Below are positions 17,960 through 27,192 of a stretch of 64,000 nucleotides of DNA, piece after piece. Position 1 is the first letter of the stretch; every line of letters starts with the position of its first letter. Below the pieces are notes generated by a model. That model was not told the DNA's origin and made no database searches. It saw nothing but the letters and a program-made list of their open reading frames with translations. The translations under genes and the position numbers were made by a program. This DNA comes from Bacteroidota bacterium. GTDB taxonomy: Bacteria; Bacteroidota; Bacteroidia; Flavobacteriales; Flavobacteriaceae. The stretch is from the NCBI GenBank assembly GCA_029557895.1, contig JAKQHT010000003.1:124001-188000 (forward strand), given 5' to 3'.

Positions 17960-18688
17960 ATGAAAATAATTTCGATGATTCCCGCACGCTATGGCGCAAC
18001 ACGTTTTCCTGCAAAACTCATGCAGGATCTCAATGGAAAGACGGTCATACGCCGCACTTATGAGGCAACGGTTGCTACGGGTCTGTTTGACGAGGTTTAT
18101 GTTGTGACCGATAGCAAGGTGATTTATGATGAAATTGTCAGTGCTGGAGGAAAATCCATCATGAGCAAAAAAGAACACCAGTCTGGCAGTGACCGTATTG
18201 CAGAAGCGGTTGAAGACATCGATGTGGATATAGTGGTGAATGTGCAAGGTGATGAACCCTTTACGGAGCGTGAAAGTCTGTCAAAACTTTTGGAAGTTTT
18301 CAAGCAAGATCCCGGAAAAGAAATAGATTTGGCGTCGCTTATGGTCGAAATAAAAGATTGGGACGAAATCAACAATCCCAATACCGTAAAGGTCATCGTG
18401 GACCAAAACAATTTTGCACTCTATTTTTCAAGGAGCCCGGTACCCTATCCAAGAGACAAGGAAGCTGGCGCAAGATATTTCAAGCACAAAGGCGTTTACG
18501 CTTTCAGAAAACAGGCTTTGCTGGATTTCAATCGTTTGCCAATGCAATTTATTGAAGCCACAGAAAAAATCGAATGTATCCGATATCTGGAATACGGAAA
18601 AAAAATAAAAATGGTAGAAACCGTGGTGCAAGGAGTAGAGATAGACACACCGGAAGATTTGGAACGTGCCAAACGCTTATGGAAGTAG
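17960..18688 (+). CDS. kdsB: CMP-Kdo synthetase (3-deoxy-manno-octulosonate cytidylyltransferase)
   Basis: 242 aa. The nucleotidyltransferase N-terminus [15 protein letters not shown] carries the CTP-binding arginine and lysine. VNVQGDEPF holds the metal-binding aspartate, and PYPRD in the second half matches the sugar-binding region of KdsB. The enzyme activates the inner-core lipopolysaccharide sugar with CTP. Because the third gene of this operon is a KdnB-like oxidase, the natural substrate may be 8-amino-8-deoxy-Kdo, as known for Shewanella; this is inference. Ten bases overlap the next gene. Confidence 0.95.
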   Translation: MKIISMIPARYGATRFPAKLMQDLNGKTVIRRTYEATVATGLFDEVYVVTDSKVIYDEIVSAGGKSIMSKKEHQSGSDRIAEAVEDIDVDIVVNVQGDEPFTERESLSKLLEVFKQDPGKEIDLASLMVEIKDWDEINNPNTVKVIVDQNNFALYFSRSPVPYPRDKEAGARYFKHKGVYAFRKQALLDFNRLPMQFIEATEKIECIRYLEYGKKIKMVETVVQGVEIDTPEDLERAKRLWK

Positions 18689-19419
18689 AGTACAAGGACA
18701 TAAAAGTTATCGGGTTTGATGCTGATGACACGCTTTGGGTAAACGAAACGTATTTTCGTGATGCGGAGCTGGCATTTGCCAATCTTTTGTCCTGTTATGA
18801 GACCGTCAATAAGATTGACCAAGAACTTTTCAGGAAAGAAATGGAAAACCTTCCGCTGTACGGCTACGGTGTTAAGGGATTCGTGCTTTCGATGGTGGAG
18901 ATGGCCTTGGAAATTTCCAATAACAATGTGCCAAACACTACCATGCAATCCATTTTGGAAATAGGCAAGGACATGCTCAATAAACCTGTTGAACTGCTCG
19001 AAGGCGTTCAGGAAGTGCTGCATACATTGTCCAACGATTTCCGATTGATACTTGTAACCAAAGGCGATCTTTTGGACCAAGAACGCAAACTCGATAAATC
19101 CGGACTGTCAGACTATTTCCACCATATAGAAGTATTAAGCGATAAACAAGAGGCAAATTATTCTAAATTATTGAACCATTTGGATATCAGACCGTCAGAA
19201 TTTTTGATGATTGGCAATTCATTGAAATCCGACATCTTGCCATTGGTCAATATAAAGGCAAAGGCCATCCATGTGCCCTTCCATACTACTTGGCTGCACG
19301 AACAGGTTTCAGAAAGCCAGGCAAAGCACAAAAAATACAGGACGGTCAACAACCTATTAGAGATACTCCCGCTTTTGGAAAAGAATAAAAAACGGGAGAC
19401 AGTAAAAAATGAATTATGA
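18679..19419 (+). CDS. HAD superfamily phosphatase
   Basis: 246 aa from the ATG at 18679, inside the end of kdsB. HAD motif I is GFDADDTLW (nucleophile D and general acid D), motif II is LVTKGD near residue 118, the conserved lysine lies near [12 protein letters not shown], and motif IV is MIGNSLKSD. An inserted alpha-helical cap of about 80 residues follows motif I, as in YjjG/C1-type phosphatases. It is longer than KdsC, the uncapped Kdo-8-phosphate phosphatase, so it is not an obvious KdsC. Location between kdsB and the kdnB-like gene makes a sugar phosphate a reasonable substrate guess. Its stop overlaps the next ATG by 4 nt. Confidence 0.87.
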   Translation: MEVEYKDIKVIGFDADDTLWVNETYFRDAELAFANLLSCYETVNKIDQELFRKEMENLPLYGYGVKGFVLSMVEMALEISNNNVPNTTMQSILEIGKDMLNKPVELLEGVQEVLHTLSNDFRLILVTKGDLLDQERKLDKSGLSDYFHHIEVLSDKQEANYSKLLNHLDIRPSEFLMIGNSLKSDILPLVNIKAKAIHVPFHTTWLHEQVSESQAKHKKYRTVNNLLEILPLLEKNKKRETVKNEL

Positions 19420-20498
19420 TTTATAAAAATTACCCAATGGTGGCAAGGGTCGTCTTTGGACGCGGTAGTTATAACCAATTGGCTGACACCATTGCGCCAA
19501 AACGATTGAATGCCAATGCGCCATTCATATTTCTGGTTGATGAAGTTTTCAAGGGCGATACATTGATTAGTTCCGGGATACCGTTGGCCTACGATGATGA
19601 GTTAATATTCATTTCTGCCGATGAGGAGCCAAAAACCTCACAGGTAGATGAACTTGTGGAAAGGATTATCCTGACCCATAAAGAACGACCGTCGGGCATC
19701 ATCGGAATCGGTGGTGGTACCATTCTCGATTTGGCCAAGGCCGTTGCCATTATGCTTACCAATGAAGGAGAAGCCAAGGACTATCAAGGATGGGATTTGG
19801 TTAAAACCCCAGCCATATACCATGTTGGGGTACCTACCATATCTGGTACCGGTGCCGAGGTTTCGAGAACAACCGTCCTTACTGGTCCGGACAAAAAATT
19901 GGGCATCAACTCCGATTATACCCCTTTTGACCAAGTGATTCTGGATCCTGAACTAACCGTCGGAGTGCCAAAAGATCAATGGTTTTATACCGGAATGGAT
20001 TGCTACATCCATTGTATTGAATCGCTCAACGGTACTTTTTTAAACGCTTTCAGCCAAAGTTATGGAGAAAAAGCTTTTGAGATGTGCAAAGAAATATTTT
20101 TGGATAACCAACTCTCTAAAGAAGAAGCACAGGACAAGCTGATGATGGCTTCTTGGCATGGCGGTATGAGTATTGCCTACTCACAAGTTGGTGTAGCGCA
20201 CGCCATGAGCTACGGACTTTCCTATATGTTGGGCGTTAAGCACGGACTTGGCAACTGCTTGGTGTTTGACCATCTCGAAGAATTTTATCCTGAAGGTGTA
20301 AAACTTTTCAAGCACATGAAACAAGTTCACGGTATCCAACTGCCACAGAGTGTATGTGCAAATCTCGATGACGAACAGTTTGATACCATGATAGATGTTT
20401 CTCTTGGAATGGAACCCCTTTGGCAAAATGCCATAGGCAAAAACTGGAAACAGGTCATCACACGTCAAAAACTCAAATCGATTTTCGAGAAAATATAA
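19416..20498 (+). CDS. kdnB: KdnB-like 3-deoxy-manno-octulosonate 8-oxidase (iron-containing alcohol dehydrogenase)
   Basis: 360 aa, full length for group III iron-dependent dehydrogenases. NAD-binding GIGGGTILDLAKA near residue 95 and metal-site segments with the conserved histidines (MSIAYSQVGVAHAMSYG and GVKHGLGNC) are present. Long stretches such as DYQGWDL, PTISGTGAE, NSDYTPFDQ, QWFYTGMDCYIHC and LEEFYPEGV match what I remember of Shewanella KdnB, which oxidises C8 of Kdo before KdnA aminates it to 8-amino-Kdo. Adjacent kdsB strongly supports this over a generic alcohol dehydrogenase. No KdnA-type aminotransferase is in the window. Confidence 0.85.
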   Translation: MIYKNYPMVARVVFGRGSYNQLADTIAPKRLNANAPFIFLVDEVFKGDTLISSGIPLAYDDELIFISADEEPKTSQVDELVERIILTHKERPSGIIGIGGGTILDLAKAVAIMLTNEGEAKDYQGWDLVKTPAIYHVGVPTISGTGAEVSRTTVLTGPDKKLGINSDYTPFDQVILDPELTVGVPKDQWFYTGMDCYIHCIESLNGTFLNAFSQSYGEKAFEMCKEIFLDNQLSKEEAQDKLMMASWHGGMSIAYSQVGVAHAMSYGLSYMLGVKHGLGNCLVFDHLEEFYPEGVKLFKHMKQVHGIQLPQSVCANLDDEQFDTMIDVSLGMEPLWQNAIGKNWKQVITRQKLKSIFEKI

Positions 20499-20499
20499 C

Positions 20500-21048
20500 A
20501 TGCGCCGACTTTCAAAGTTTATTTATTTCAGAATATTGGGCTGGAAAGTAGTGGGCAATACCACATGCTCTAAAGAACATATCCAAAAAGCAGTTTTGAT
20601 AGCAGCTCCGCACACAAGTTGGCACGACTTTTTTATTGCGCTGTTGCTTCGGCAGGTTGTTGGCATCAAAAGCAATTTTATCGCAAAAAAAGAACTTTTT
20701 TTTTGGCCTCTCAATCTTTACCTTAAACGTATAGGAGGCGCACCGCTAGATCGAAGTTCGGGTCAGAACAAGGTTGAGACCATAGCAAAATTGTTTGCTT
20801 CAAAAGACGAATTTCGTTTGGCGCTTTCGCCCGAAGGCACCCGAAAAAAAGTAGAACATTGGAAAACCGGATTTTATTACATAGCATTGGCGGCCAAAGT
20901 ACCGATCATCATGTTTACTTTAGATTTTGAAAACAAGCAAAACAAAATTTCTGAACCTTTCTATCCAACCAATGACATTGAGAAAGATATGGCAAAAATC
21001 AGGAGCTTTTTTGAAGGCGTAAAGGGCAAGATTCCCGAATACTCTTGA
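20500..21048 (+). CDS. PlsC-type 1-acylglycerol-3-phosphate acyltransferase family protein
   Basis: 182 aa. Acyltransferase block I is PHTSWHDF (HX4D, catalytic His and Asp) near residue 38, and block III is LSPEGTR near residue 110, with an intervening segment APLDRSS that supplies the block II arginine. The protein is short and has no clear transmembrane anchor, similar to the small acyltransferases found with lipopolysaccharide genes in this phylum. It follows the kdnB-like gene by one base, so a role in envelope lipid or lipid A-related acylation is plausible. Acyl donor and acceptor cannot be told from the sequence. Confidence 0.87.
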   Translation: MRRLSKFIYFRILGWKVVGNTTCSKEHIQKAVLIAAPHTSWHDFFIALLLRQVVGIKSNFIAKKELFFWPLNLYLKRIGGAPLDRSSGQNKVETIAKLFASKDEFRLALSPEGTRKKVEHWKTGFYYIALAAKVPIIMFTLDFENKQNKISEPFYPTNDIEKDMAKIRSFFEGVKGKIPEYS

Positions 21049-21141
21049 GATGGCACGGTGTTTGCTTTTGTGTTATTAAACTTGTCGATGAAACATAAAG
21101 TAAACAGTTTTTGTCCCTAAAGAGAAACATCGGCATTGTAT

Positions 21142-21172
21142 GCAGAGCTGTCCATTTTGGGCGGCTCTTTTC
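21142..21172 (+). terminator. Terminator of the kdsB-kdnB-acyltransferase operon
   Basis: A 10-bp stem with two G-U pairs (21144-21153 with 21159-21168), five-base loop ATTTT, then a short T tract. It lies 95 nt after the acyltransferase stop. Confidence 0.65.
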
Positions 21173-21333
21173 GTATTGACCTAAACCTGATTTTTGGCAA
21201 ATAAATGATTTGAAAGCAATGGATTTTTAATAATTTTTCATAAATTGGTTAGATGAAGTCGTTGTGTTTAGGAACCATTATGATTTTCAATCCACAAAAC
21301 TTAAATTTATATATTGAATAAAAAAAACCGGAC

Positions 21334-23241
21334 ATGAGTAATTACCATATCAAGCATTTGGAGGAGTATTTTCAGGTTTATAGAAAATCCGTACAAAATC
21401 CCGAAGGATTTTGGGAAGAAGTTGCCGAAGAGCATTTCTTGTGGCGAAAACGTTGGGACAGGGTCTTGAGTTGGGATTTTACAAAACCGGAAATAAAGTG
21501 GTTTGAAGGAGCAAAGCTCAACATTACCGAAAATTGCATTGACCGTCATCTTGTAACGAGGGCCAAAAAAACGGCCATCATTTTTGAGCCTAATTCCCCG
21601 GATGAGCCAGCGCAACACATTACCTATCGGGAACTGTATGAGCGTGTGTGCAAGCTTGCCAATGTTTTGAAATCCAAAGGAATATCCAAAGGGGACAGAG
21701 TGTGTATCTATCTGCCAATGATTCCAGAATTAGCGGTTTCAATTTTGGCCTGTGCGAGAATTGGTGCCATACACTCTGTTGTATTTGCCGGTTTTTCATC
21801 AAATGCATTGTCCACACGTATCAATGATTCGGAGTGCAAAATGGTCATTACCACTGATGGTTCGTATCGAGGTTCAAAAACCATCGACCTCAAGGGTATT
21901 GTTGACACTGCCCTTGAAGATTGTTCTTGTGTAGAAACCGTTTTGGTAGCAAAACGAATCCATTCAGGGATAAACATGAAAGAAGGCAGGGATTTGTGGC
22001 TGGCACCGTTATTGGATGCCGCCGGAACAGATTGCGAGCCCGAAATAATGGATGCCGAAGACCCGCTGTTCATTCTATATACTTCAGGCTCTACGGGGAA
22101 ACCCAAAGGTATGGTACACACAATTGCCGGATATATGGTCTTTATTGCCTACACTTTTAAGAACATTTTTCAATATAGGGAAGAAGATGTGTACTGGTGT
22201 ACGGCTGATATTGGTTGGATTACCGGTCACAGCTATATTATTTACGGTCCCTTGTGCAATGGCGCCACGTCAATCATGTTTGAAGGTATTCCCAGTTATC
22301 CGGATTTTGGTCGGTTCTGGGAGGTCATTGCAAAGCATAAAGTCAATCAGTTTTACACAGCGCCAACAGCTATCAGGGCATTGGCAAAAGAAGGTGTTAA
22401 GTATCTGGAAAAGCACGATTTATCTTCCATAAAGGTTTTGGGATCCGTTGGCGAACCCATAAACGAAGAAGCTTGGCACTGGTATGATGATAACGTTGGA
22501 AAGAAAAAAGCTCCAATTGTGGATACGTGGTGGCAAACAGAAACTGGAGGCATCATGATTTCACCGATAGCATTTGCCACGCCCACAAAACCCACTTATG
22601 CTACTTTGCCTTTTATTGGGATACAACCAGCGTTAATGGATGAGAACGGCAATGAAATCCTTGGCAATCAGGTAGATGGTAGATTGTGCATCAAATTTCC
22701 GTGGCCGAGCATCGCCAGAACCATTTGGGGCGACCACCAGCGCTACAAAGACACTTATTTTTCAGCGTATGAGAACAAATATTTTACGGGTGATGGTGCC
22801 TTGAGGGATGAAGTCGGTTATTACAGAATCACGGGTAGGGTGGACGATGTCATTATTGTGTCAGGTCATAATCTTGGAACCGCACCAATAGAAGATACCA
22901 TCAACGAGCATCCGGCCGTTGCCGAAAGTGCTATTGTGGGTATTCCTCATGATGTTAAAGGGAATGCACTGTACGGTTTTGTTACCCTTAAAGATACCGG
23001 AGAAACCCGCAACCAGGATAATCTTCGCAAAGAAATCAACGAACTTATCACAGAGCAAATAGGACCAATTGCCAAATTGGATAAAATCCAGTTTACTTCA
23101 GCATTGCCCAAAACCAGGAGCGGAAAAATCATGCGTCGTATCTTAAGGAAGATTGCATGTAGGGACACTGCCAATCTGGGCGATACAAGTACCTTGCTCG
23201 ACCCAGAAGTTGTTCAGGAAATAAAAGATAATGTCTTGTAA
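21334..23241 (+). CDS. acs: Acetyl-CoA synthetase (AMP-forming)
   Basis: 635 aa, full length. Adenylate-forming core motif YTSGSTGKPKGMVHT near residue 250; ACS-specific segments YWCTADIGWITGHSYIIYGPL and DTWWQTETGG; C-terminal hinge GRVDDVIIVSGH and the catalytic lysine in KTRSGKIMRR (also the site of regulatory acetylation in other bacteria). Converts acetate, ATP and CoA into acetyl-CoA. The gene stands alone: 285 nt of non-coding sequence precede it, with no clear TAnnTTTG element, and the next gene is convergent. Confidence 0.97.
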   Translation: MSNYHIKHLEEYFQVYRKSVQNPEGFWEEVAEEHFLWRKRWDRVLSWDFTKPEIKWFEGAKLNITENCIDRHLVTRAKKTAIIFEPNSPDEPAQHITYRELYERVCKLANVLKSKGISKGDRVCIYLPMIPELAVSILACARIGAIHSVVFAGFSSNALSTRINDSECKMVITTDGSYRGSKTIDLKGIVDTALEDCSCVETVLVAKRIHSGINMKEGRDLWLAPLLDAAGTDCEPEIMDAEDPLFILYTSGSTGKPKGMVHTIAGYMVFIAYTFKNIFQYREEDVYWCTADIGWITGHSYIIYGPLCNGATSIMFEGIPSYPDFGRFWEVIAKHKVNQFYTAPTAIRALAKEGVKYLEKHDLSSIKVLGSVGEPINEEAWHWYDDNVGKKKAPIVDTWWQTETGGIMISPIAFATPTKPTYATLPFIGIQPALMDENGNEILGNQVDGRLCIKFPWPSIARTIWGDHQRYKDTYFSAYENKYFTGDGALRDEVGYYRITGRVDDVIIVSGHNLGTAPIEDTINEHPAVAESAIVGIPHDVKGNALYGFVTLKDTGETRNQDNLRKEINELITEQIGPIAKLDKIQFTSALPKTRSGKIMRRILRKIACRDTANLGDTSTLLDPEVVQEIKDNVL

Positions 23242-23274
23242 GATCAAAGTTTTTTAGGTCCTTATAACCAGGGC

Positions 23275-23925
23275 TCAAATCCTTTCCTTCAACCAGTTCC
23301 TGAATTCAAAGAAATTTTGTGGTGCTACACCATGGCCAACGGGAAACTCCGAATATTGGCATTTAATGCCGTAGGATTTTAGGATTTCCGGTGATTTCCT
23401 TGCCCAGCTCACTGGGATAACCTGATCCAAACTTCCGTGAGAACAATAAAAATCGAGGCGCGAAAAATCTTTGCCCAATGTGTCTTGGGGAAGTAAGTCT
23501 TCGTTTATGTAGCCGCTCAAGGCAATGATGTTCTTTATGGATTCGGGATGTTTCAACGCCAAACCGTAACTCAAAATGGCACCTTGACTAAAGCCCAAAA
23601 GGGTAATGTTCTTTTTGTCAATGGGATAAGTTAGGCAAAGTTCTTCAATGAACGCCATGACTGTGTCCATGGATTTCAAGGCTTGTTCATTGTCGTTCCA
23701 CTTGTTCATTTCCGCATCAAAGTTGATGGCATACCATGCGTATCCATAAGGTTGCAACATGTAAGGTGCTCGTACCGAGACTATAAAAAGTTCCTCCGGC
23801 AGTTCGGAGGCAAATGAGAACAAATCGTCTTCATCGCTACCATAACCGTGCAACATGACTAATAGAGGTGCCTTGGCATTGAGGCTCGATGGGCGGGTGA
23901 TGTAATTCAAATGGGTTTCTCTCAT
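23275..23925 (-). CDS. Alpha/beta hydrolase, carboxylesterase/phospholipase type
   Basis: 216 aa from the ATG at 23925, which shares one base with the stop of the preceding gene (TGATG). Serine hydrolase signature LLGFSQGA with the nucleophile near residue 114, oxyanion region MLHGYGSDEDD at residues 24-34, catalytic aspartate in SHGSLDQVIP and histidine in PVGHGV. This is the small esterase/lysophospholipase family (PF02230 type). Substrate unknown. Third gene of a leftward operon with a BatA-type protein and a dihydroorotase-like protein. Confidence 0.9.
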   Translation of the reverse strand: MRETHLNYITRPSSLNAKAPLLVMLHGYGSDEDDLFSFASELPEELFIVSVRAPYMLQPYGYAWYAINFDAEMNKWNDNEQALKSMDTVMAFIEELCLTYPIDKKNITLLGFSQGAILSYGLALKHPESIKNIIALSGYINEDLLPQDTLGKDFSRLDFYCSHGSLDQVIPVSWARKSPEILKSYGIKCQYSEFPVGHGVAPQNFFEFRNWLKERI

Positions 23926-25178
23926 CAATTTAACAGTATTTGGCCATTGGCAATGACCCCGTAAACGCTTCCTTTTAAAGGAAATCCTTCGAAAATTGCA
24001 TTTTTTGAAGTTGATAGGATGAGCGCTTTGGTGAATATGTGCTCGTCATTGGGATTGAAAAGCGTGATGTCCGCCTTGTTGCCGACAGCTATTGAAATGG
24101 GGGCAATCCCAAACCGCTCTTTTCCTTTGGTCAGCAGTTCAATGGTTTTTTTGATTGTAAATACCTTGTTCAGGGCTCCAAATGCGCTTTCCAGTCCGAT
24201 AGTACCGTATTTGGCGAGGTCAAACTCTATTTTTTTGTGTTCGATGTCTATCGGGTTATGGTCGGAAGTTACCATATCGATGGTGCCATCCTTTAAGCCT
24301 TCTATCAATGCATCACAATCGGTTTGTGTTCGCAAAGGAGGCAAAACTTTAAAGTTGGTGTTAAAAGTGGTAAGTTCTTTGTCAATGAGCAGTAGGTTGT
24401 GGATGGCTACGCTACAGGATACATTGAGCTTGTTTTTTTTTGCATTTCGGATCAGTTCGACGGATTTTGCAGTCGAAATGGTAGGGATGTGGAGTTTCCC
24501 GCCTGTATATTCAAGCAAGAACAGATCTCTGGCTACTTGTAGTTCTTCTGCCATTGCAGGGTTGCCTTTCAATCCAAGCGTGGTACTTGTCACATTTTCG
24601 TTCATCACGCCCGATCCCGAAATTTTTGATTCTTGTGGGAATGAACATACCAGTCCGTTAAAACCACTCGCATATTGGAGTGCCAGTTTCAGTAGATTGG
24701 GGTTTGAAACAGGGCGTTGATAATCATAAAAAGCTGTAGCGCCAGCGTTTGCCATGTCGTAGAGTTCGGCCAGCTCTTGCCCTGCACTTTCTTTTGTCAA
24801 TGCTCCTATTGGGCAAAGCCTTACGGCACTGTTCGCGGCTTTGCCCAAGACAAACGCGATGTCAGCATGGCTGTCCACCACGGGATTGGTACTGCTGTTT
24901 ACCGCTACGGATGTGTAACCGGACCGAGCTGCCGTGATCAGCCCGTTTTCAATGGTTTCGCGTTCTTCGTAACCGGGCTCGCCAAAACAAACGCTGCTAT
25001 CAAACCAGCCTTGTGAGATATGGAGGTTTTCGGCCGTAAATTCTTTGTGCATTTTTGTGTTTTCAAGACGGGCACCTATATCGGTGATTACCCCTTTTTC
25101 TATCAGGACATCGACTTTGTGATTGTGAAATTCACTCTTTGGGTCAACAATAGTGGCAGATTTGATGAGTATGTTCAT
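23925..25178 (-). CDS. Dihydroorotase-like amidohydrolase with a lost HxH metal motif
   Basis: 417 aa, full length for class I dihydroorotase (the third step of pyrimidine synthesis). Fold hallmarks are kept: VDPKSEFHN near the N-terminus, FGEPGYEERETI, the aspartate D152, H230, H260 and the TSDHNP motif with D306. However the defining DxHxH metal motif reads D60-S-S62-V-C64-F, so both histidines are replaced, and the following REPG arginine is glycine (G66). A binuclear zinc site of the usual type cannot form. It may be a non-catalytic homologue such as those that scaffold aspartate transcarbamoylase, or use another chemistry. No frameshift or stop is seen, so it is not a decaying gene. Confidence 0.85.
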   Translation of the reverse strand: MNILIKSATIVDPKSEFHNHKVDVLIEKGVITDIGARLENTKMHKEFTAENLHISQGWFDSSVCFGEPGYEERETIENGLITAARSGYTSVAVNSSTNPVVDSHADIAFVLGKAANSAVRLCPIGALTKESAGQELAELYDMANAGATAFYDYQRPVSNPNLLKLALQYASGFNGLVCSFPQESKISGSGVMNENVTSTTLGLKGNPAMAEELQVARDLFLLEYTGGKLHIPTISTAKSVELIRNAKKNKLNVSCSVAIHNLLLIDKELTTFNTNFKVLPPLRTQTDCDALIEGLKDGTIDMVTSDHNPIDIEHKKIEFDLAKYGTIGLESAFGALNKVFTIKKTIELLTKGKERFGIAPISIAVGNKADITLFNPNDEHIFTKALILSTSKNAIFEGFPLKGSVYGVIANGQILLN

Positions 25179-27094
25179 TTAAGGAATTTTAATATAAGCA
25201 TTTCAACAATCATAAAGAACACTGCAAAAATAACAAACCATTTCCATAGCCCGTCCACTTTTGAGGCACTTTTTATTGCGTGCAAGGCTGGAGCTACGGA
25301 CGCATAGTTGTCTGTATTGCCAAATATTGAGAGATCCAGATAGCTCAATCTACTTTCTTCGCGCGGGAAGTTGAAGCTCAAATGTTGTAGCGCTTCGTTC
25401 TTGTTTTCAACCGAATAGATACCGGCAATATTTGGCATCTCGTTGGTTTTCACCTCAACTTTGTTGGAATAGGTCTGTTGCAAAGGCACAACTTTGATGT
25501 CGCCGAGCGAAAGTGTCAGGATGTCGTCTTGTTGCAATTTTCCGGTTATGTCGATGGTGTTTTCTTTGCCTATGGTATAATAAAGCCTTGGTATTTTGAG
25601 GCTTTGCTTTGCAATATTATACAAAACGGGAACAATCAAGGGTGAATTTTTAAAATTGGAATTGGAATCGTTGAGTGCTGCTGTAATAGTATAGCAATTT
25701 CCAAACTGTTGCAGAAATGGGCTTGTATCCTCAAAAGCTAAAATGGTAGTGCCAAGCGGTTTTGCAAAAACATAGGAAGTTTCAGTTTTGGGATATTGAA
25801 AATTGTCCACTTTTTTTTCAAATACATCAGCTAACAAAGGATGTGAAAAATTGATGTTGGTTATTTTTTTTTGAATCGGTGAAGATGCTCTAAAAACCGA
25901 AGATTCTATTTTTTCAAACAATTGATTGTAAGAGTTTAAATCTATTTCGTTTGAAGGAATAGTTAAGATAAAAGTGCCATTTTCAACCAATGGTTTTATG
26001 GCGTTTGCAAGAGAACCGGGGATGGTGTTGAGTTCGTTGAGAATGATTAGATTTTTGTCTTGCAGTTCGTTGTAATTGAGTTCGTTGTAATTGGCCTGGG
26101 TAAATTCAAATTCATCGTTTTTGAAGAGTCTGCTTAAATAACCGTCATCTGCCTGGTTGATAGTTAGGATTTTGATTTTTTCCCTTTTGTTAAGGTTAAA
26201 ATAGAACGTGTCATCATATTGAAGGCCTGTGTCTTCTATGGTCAATTTTCCATAAAAATCGGTTCCGGACGGGATATTGAACACGACGTTGCCTTGCTCC
26301 GAGATGGCGCTTTTTGCAATTAGTGTCTCATTATCGAATAAGGATATTGGCACGGTTTCACTGCTATTGCCGAGCTTATCCACTTTGACGACCAACTCTA
26401 TGTTTTTGGTATCCATTGCAGTAATATATACCGAGTCGATAGCGCAATTTTCAATTTTTTTAGGTTTGAGCTGTACCAATTTGTAATTGATGTGGTTATC
26501 ATTTTCAAAAGAGGGACTTTCTTTTTTTTGCTGAAAATCAGAAATGATCACAAAGTCTTTAATCGATTCTTTGTTTTTTGAAAAGGCATTTTTGCCCTTT
26601 AGCTCCATAGCGCCATAGCTCAATTGCTCTTGTGAATATCCAAGTTGTATGAGGTCGTTCTTTATGGCTTTCAAGCTTGTGTTTCCAAATGTTATATCGT
26701 TGGTAAATAGATAAATAGGTTTGTCTTCGTCTATGTGTTCCATGAGATCCCGAACGGCTTCGTTCAGTAGGCTTCCGTTGTTGTTTTTGGCCTGCATACT
26801 AAAGGAATTGTCCAGATAGATGACCGTTTCGTGTTTGGTATTGGTCGCTCCGGATTTGCTCTTGTACGGTTGTGCAAACCCAATGATGGCGCAGGCAAGT
26901 AGAAACAATCGAGCCAAAAGCGCCAGCCATTTTTTGAGCATTGAGCTTTTGCGGGTCTGTGCGTTTATGGTTTTGAGCATCTGCACATTGGTAAAGACAA
27001 CTTTCTTAAAGCGGCGTAACTGGAAAAGGTGCACGATTATGGGAATTGCAAGTGCCAGCAGTGCATAAAGAATTTCGGGATGTTTGAACTGCAT
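25175..27094 (-). CDS. BatA-domain membrane protein
   Basis: 639 aa. The first 80 residues are the BatA (aerotolerance regulator N-terminal) domain: FKHPEILYALLALAIPIIVHLFQLRR, a membrane helix, then FKKVVFTNVQML, then a second helix near 58-76. A von Willebrand A-like domain follows, opening with YLDNSFSMQ, a DxSxS-type metal site. A long beta-rich periplasmic region ends with one C-terminal membrane helix (about residues 615-635). Such proteins are widespread in Bacteroidota, often near MoxR/Bat operons, and are thought to act in envelope stress. Stop overlaps the next ATG by 4 nt. Confidence 0.9.
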   Translation of the reverse strand: MQFKHPEILYALLALAIPIIVHLFQLRRFKKVVFTNVQMLKTINAQTRKSSMLKKWLALLARLFLLACAIIGFAQPYKSKSGATNTKHETVIYLDNSFSMQAKNNNGSLLNEAVRDLMEHIDEDKPIYLFTNDITFGNTSLKAIKNDLIQLGYSQEQLSYGAMELKGKNAFSKNKESIKDFVIISDFQQKKESPSFENDNHINYKLVQLKPKKIENCAIDSVYITAMDTKNIELVVKVDKLGNSSETVPISLFDNETLIAKSAISEQGNVVFNIPSGTDFYGKLTIEDTGLQYDDTFYFNLNKREKIKILTINQADDGYLSRLFKNDEFEFTQANYNELNYNELQDKNLIILNELNTIPGSLANAIKPLVENGTFILTIPSNEIDLNSYNQLFEKIESSVFRASSPIQKKITNINFSHPLLADVFEKKVDNFQYPKTETSYVFAKPLGTTILAFEDTSPFLQQFGNCYTITAALNDSNSNFKNSPLIVPVLYNIAKQSLKIPRLYYTIGKENTIDITGKLQQDDILTLSLGDIKVVPLQQTYSNKVEVKTNEMPNIAGIYSVENKNEALQHLSFNFPREESRLSYLDLSIFGNTDNYASVAPALHAIKSASKVDGLWKWFVIFAVFFMIVEMLILKFLK

Positions 27095-27119
27095 TCCTTG
27101 GAAAGTTTTGTTTACTGAC

Positions 27120-27127
27120 CAAATATA
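27120..27127 (-). promoter_or_regulatory. Bacteroidota -7 promoter element for the BatA operon
   Basis: Minus-strand TATATTTG (TAnnTTTG), 26 nt before the ATG at 27094. It would drive the BatA, dihydroorotase-like and esterase genes together. Confidence 0.55.
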
Positions 27128-27192
27128 AAAAATGCCTGAAGATTATTGCCGACAGGTTTTGTGAAATTTAACTTTTATATGGACGTAAGTGG

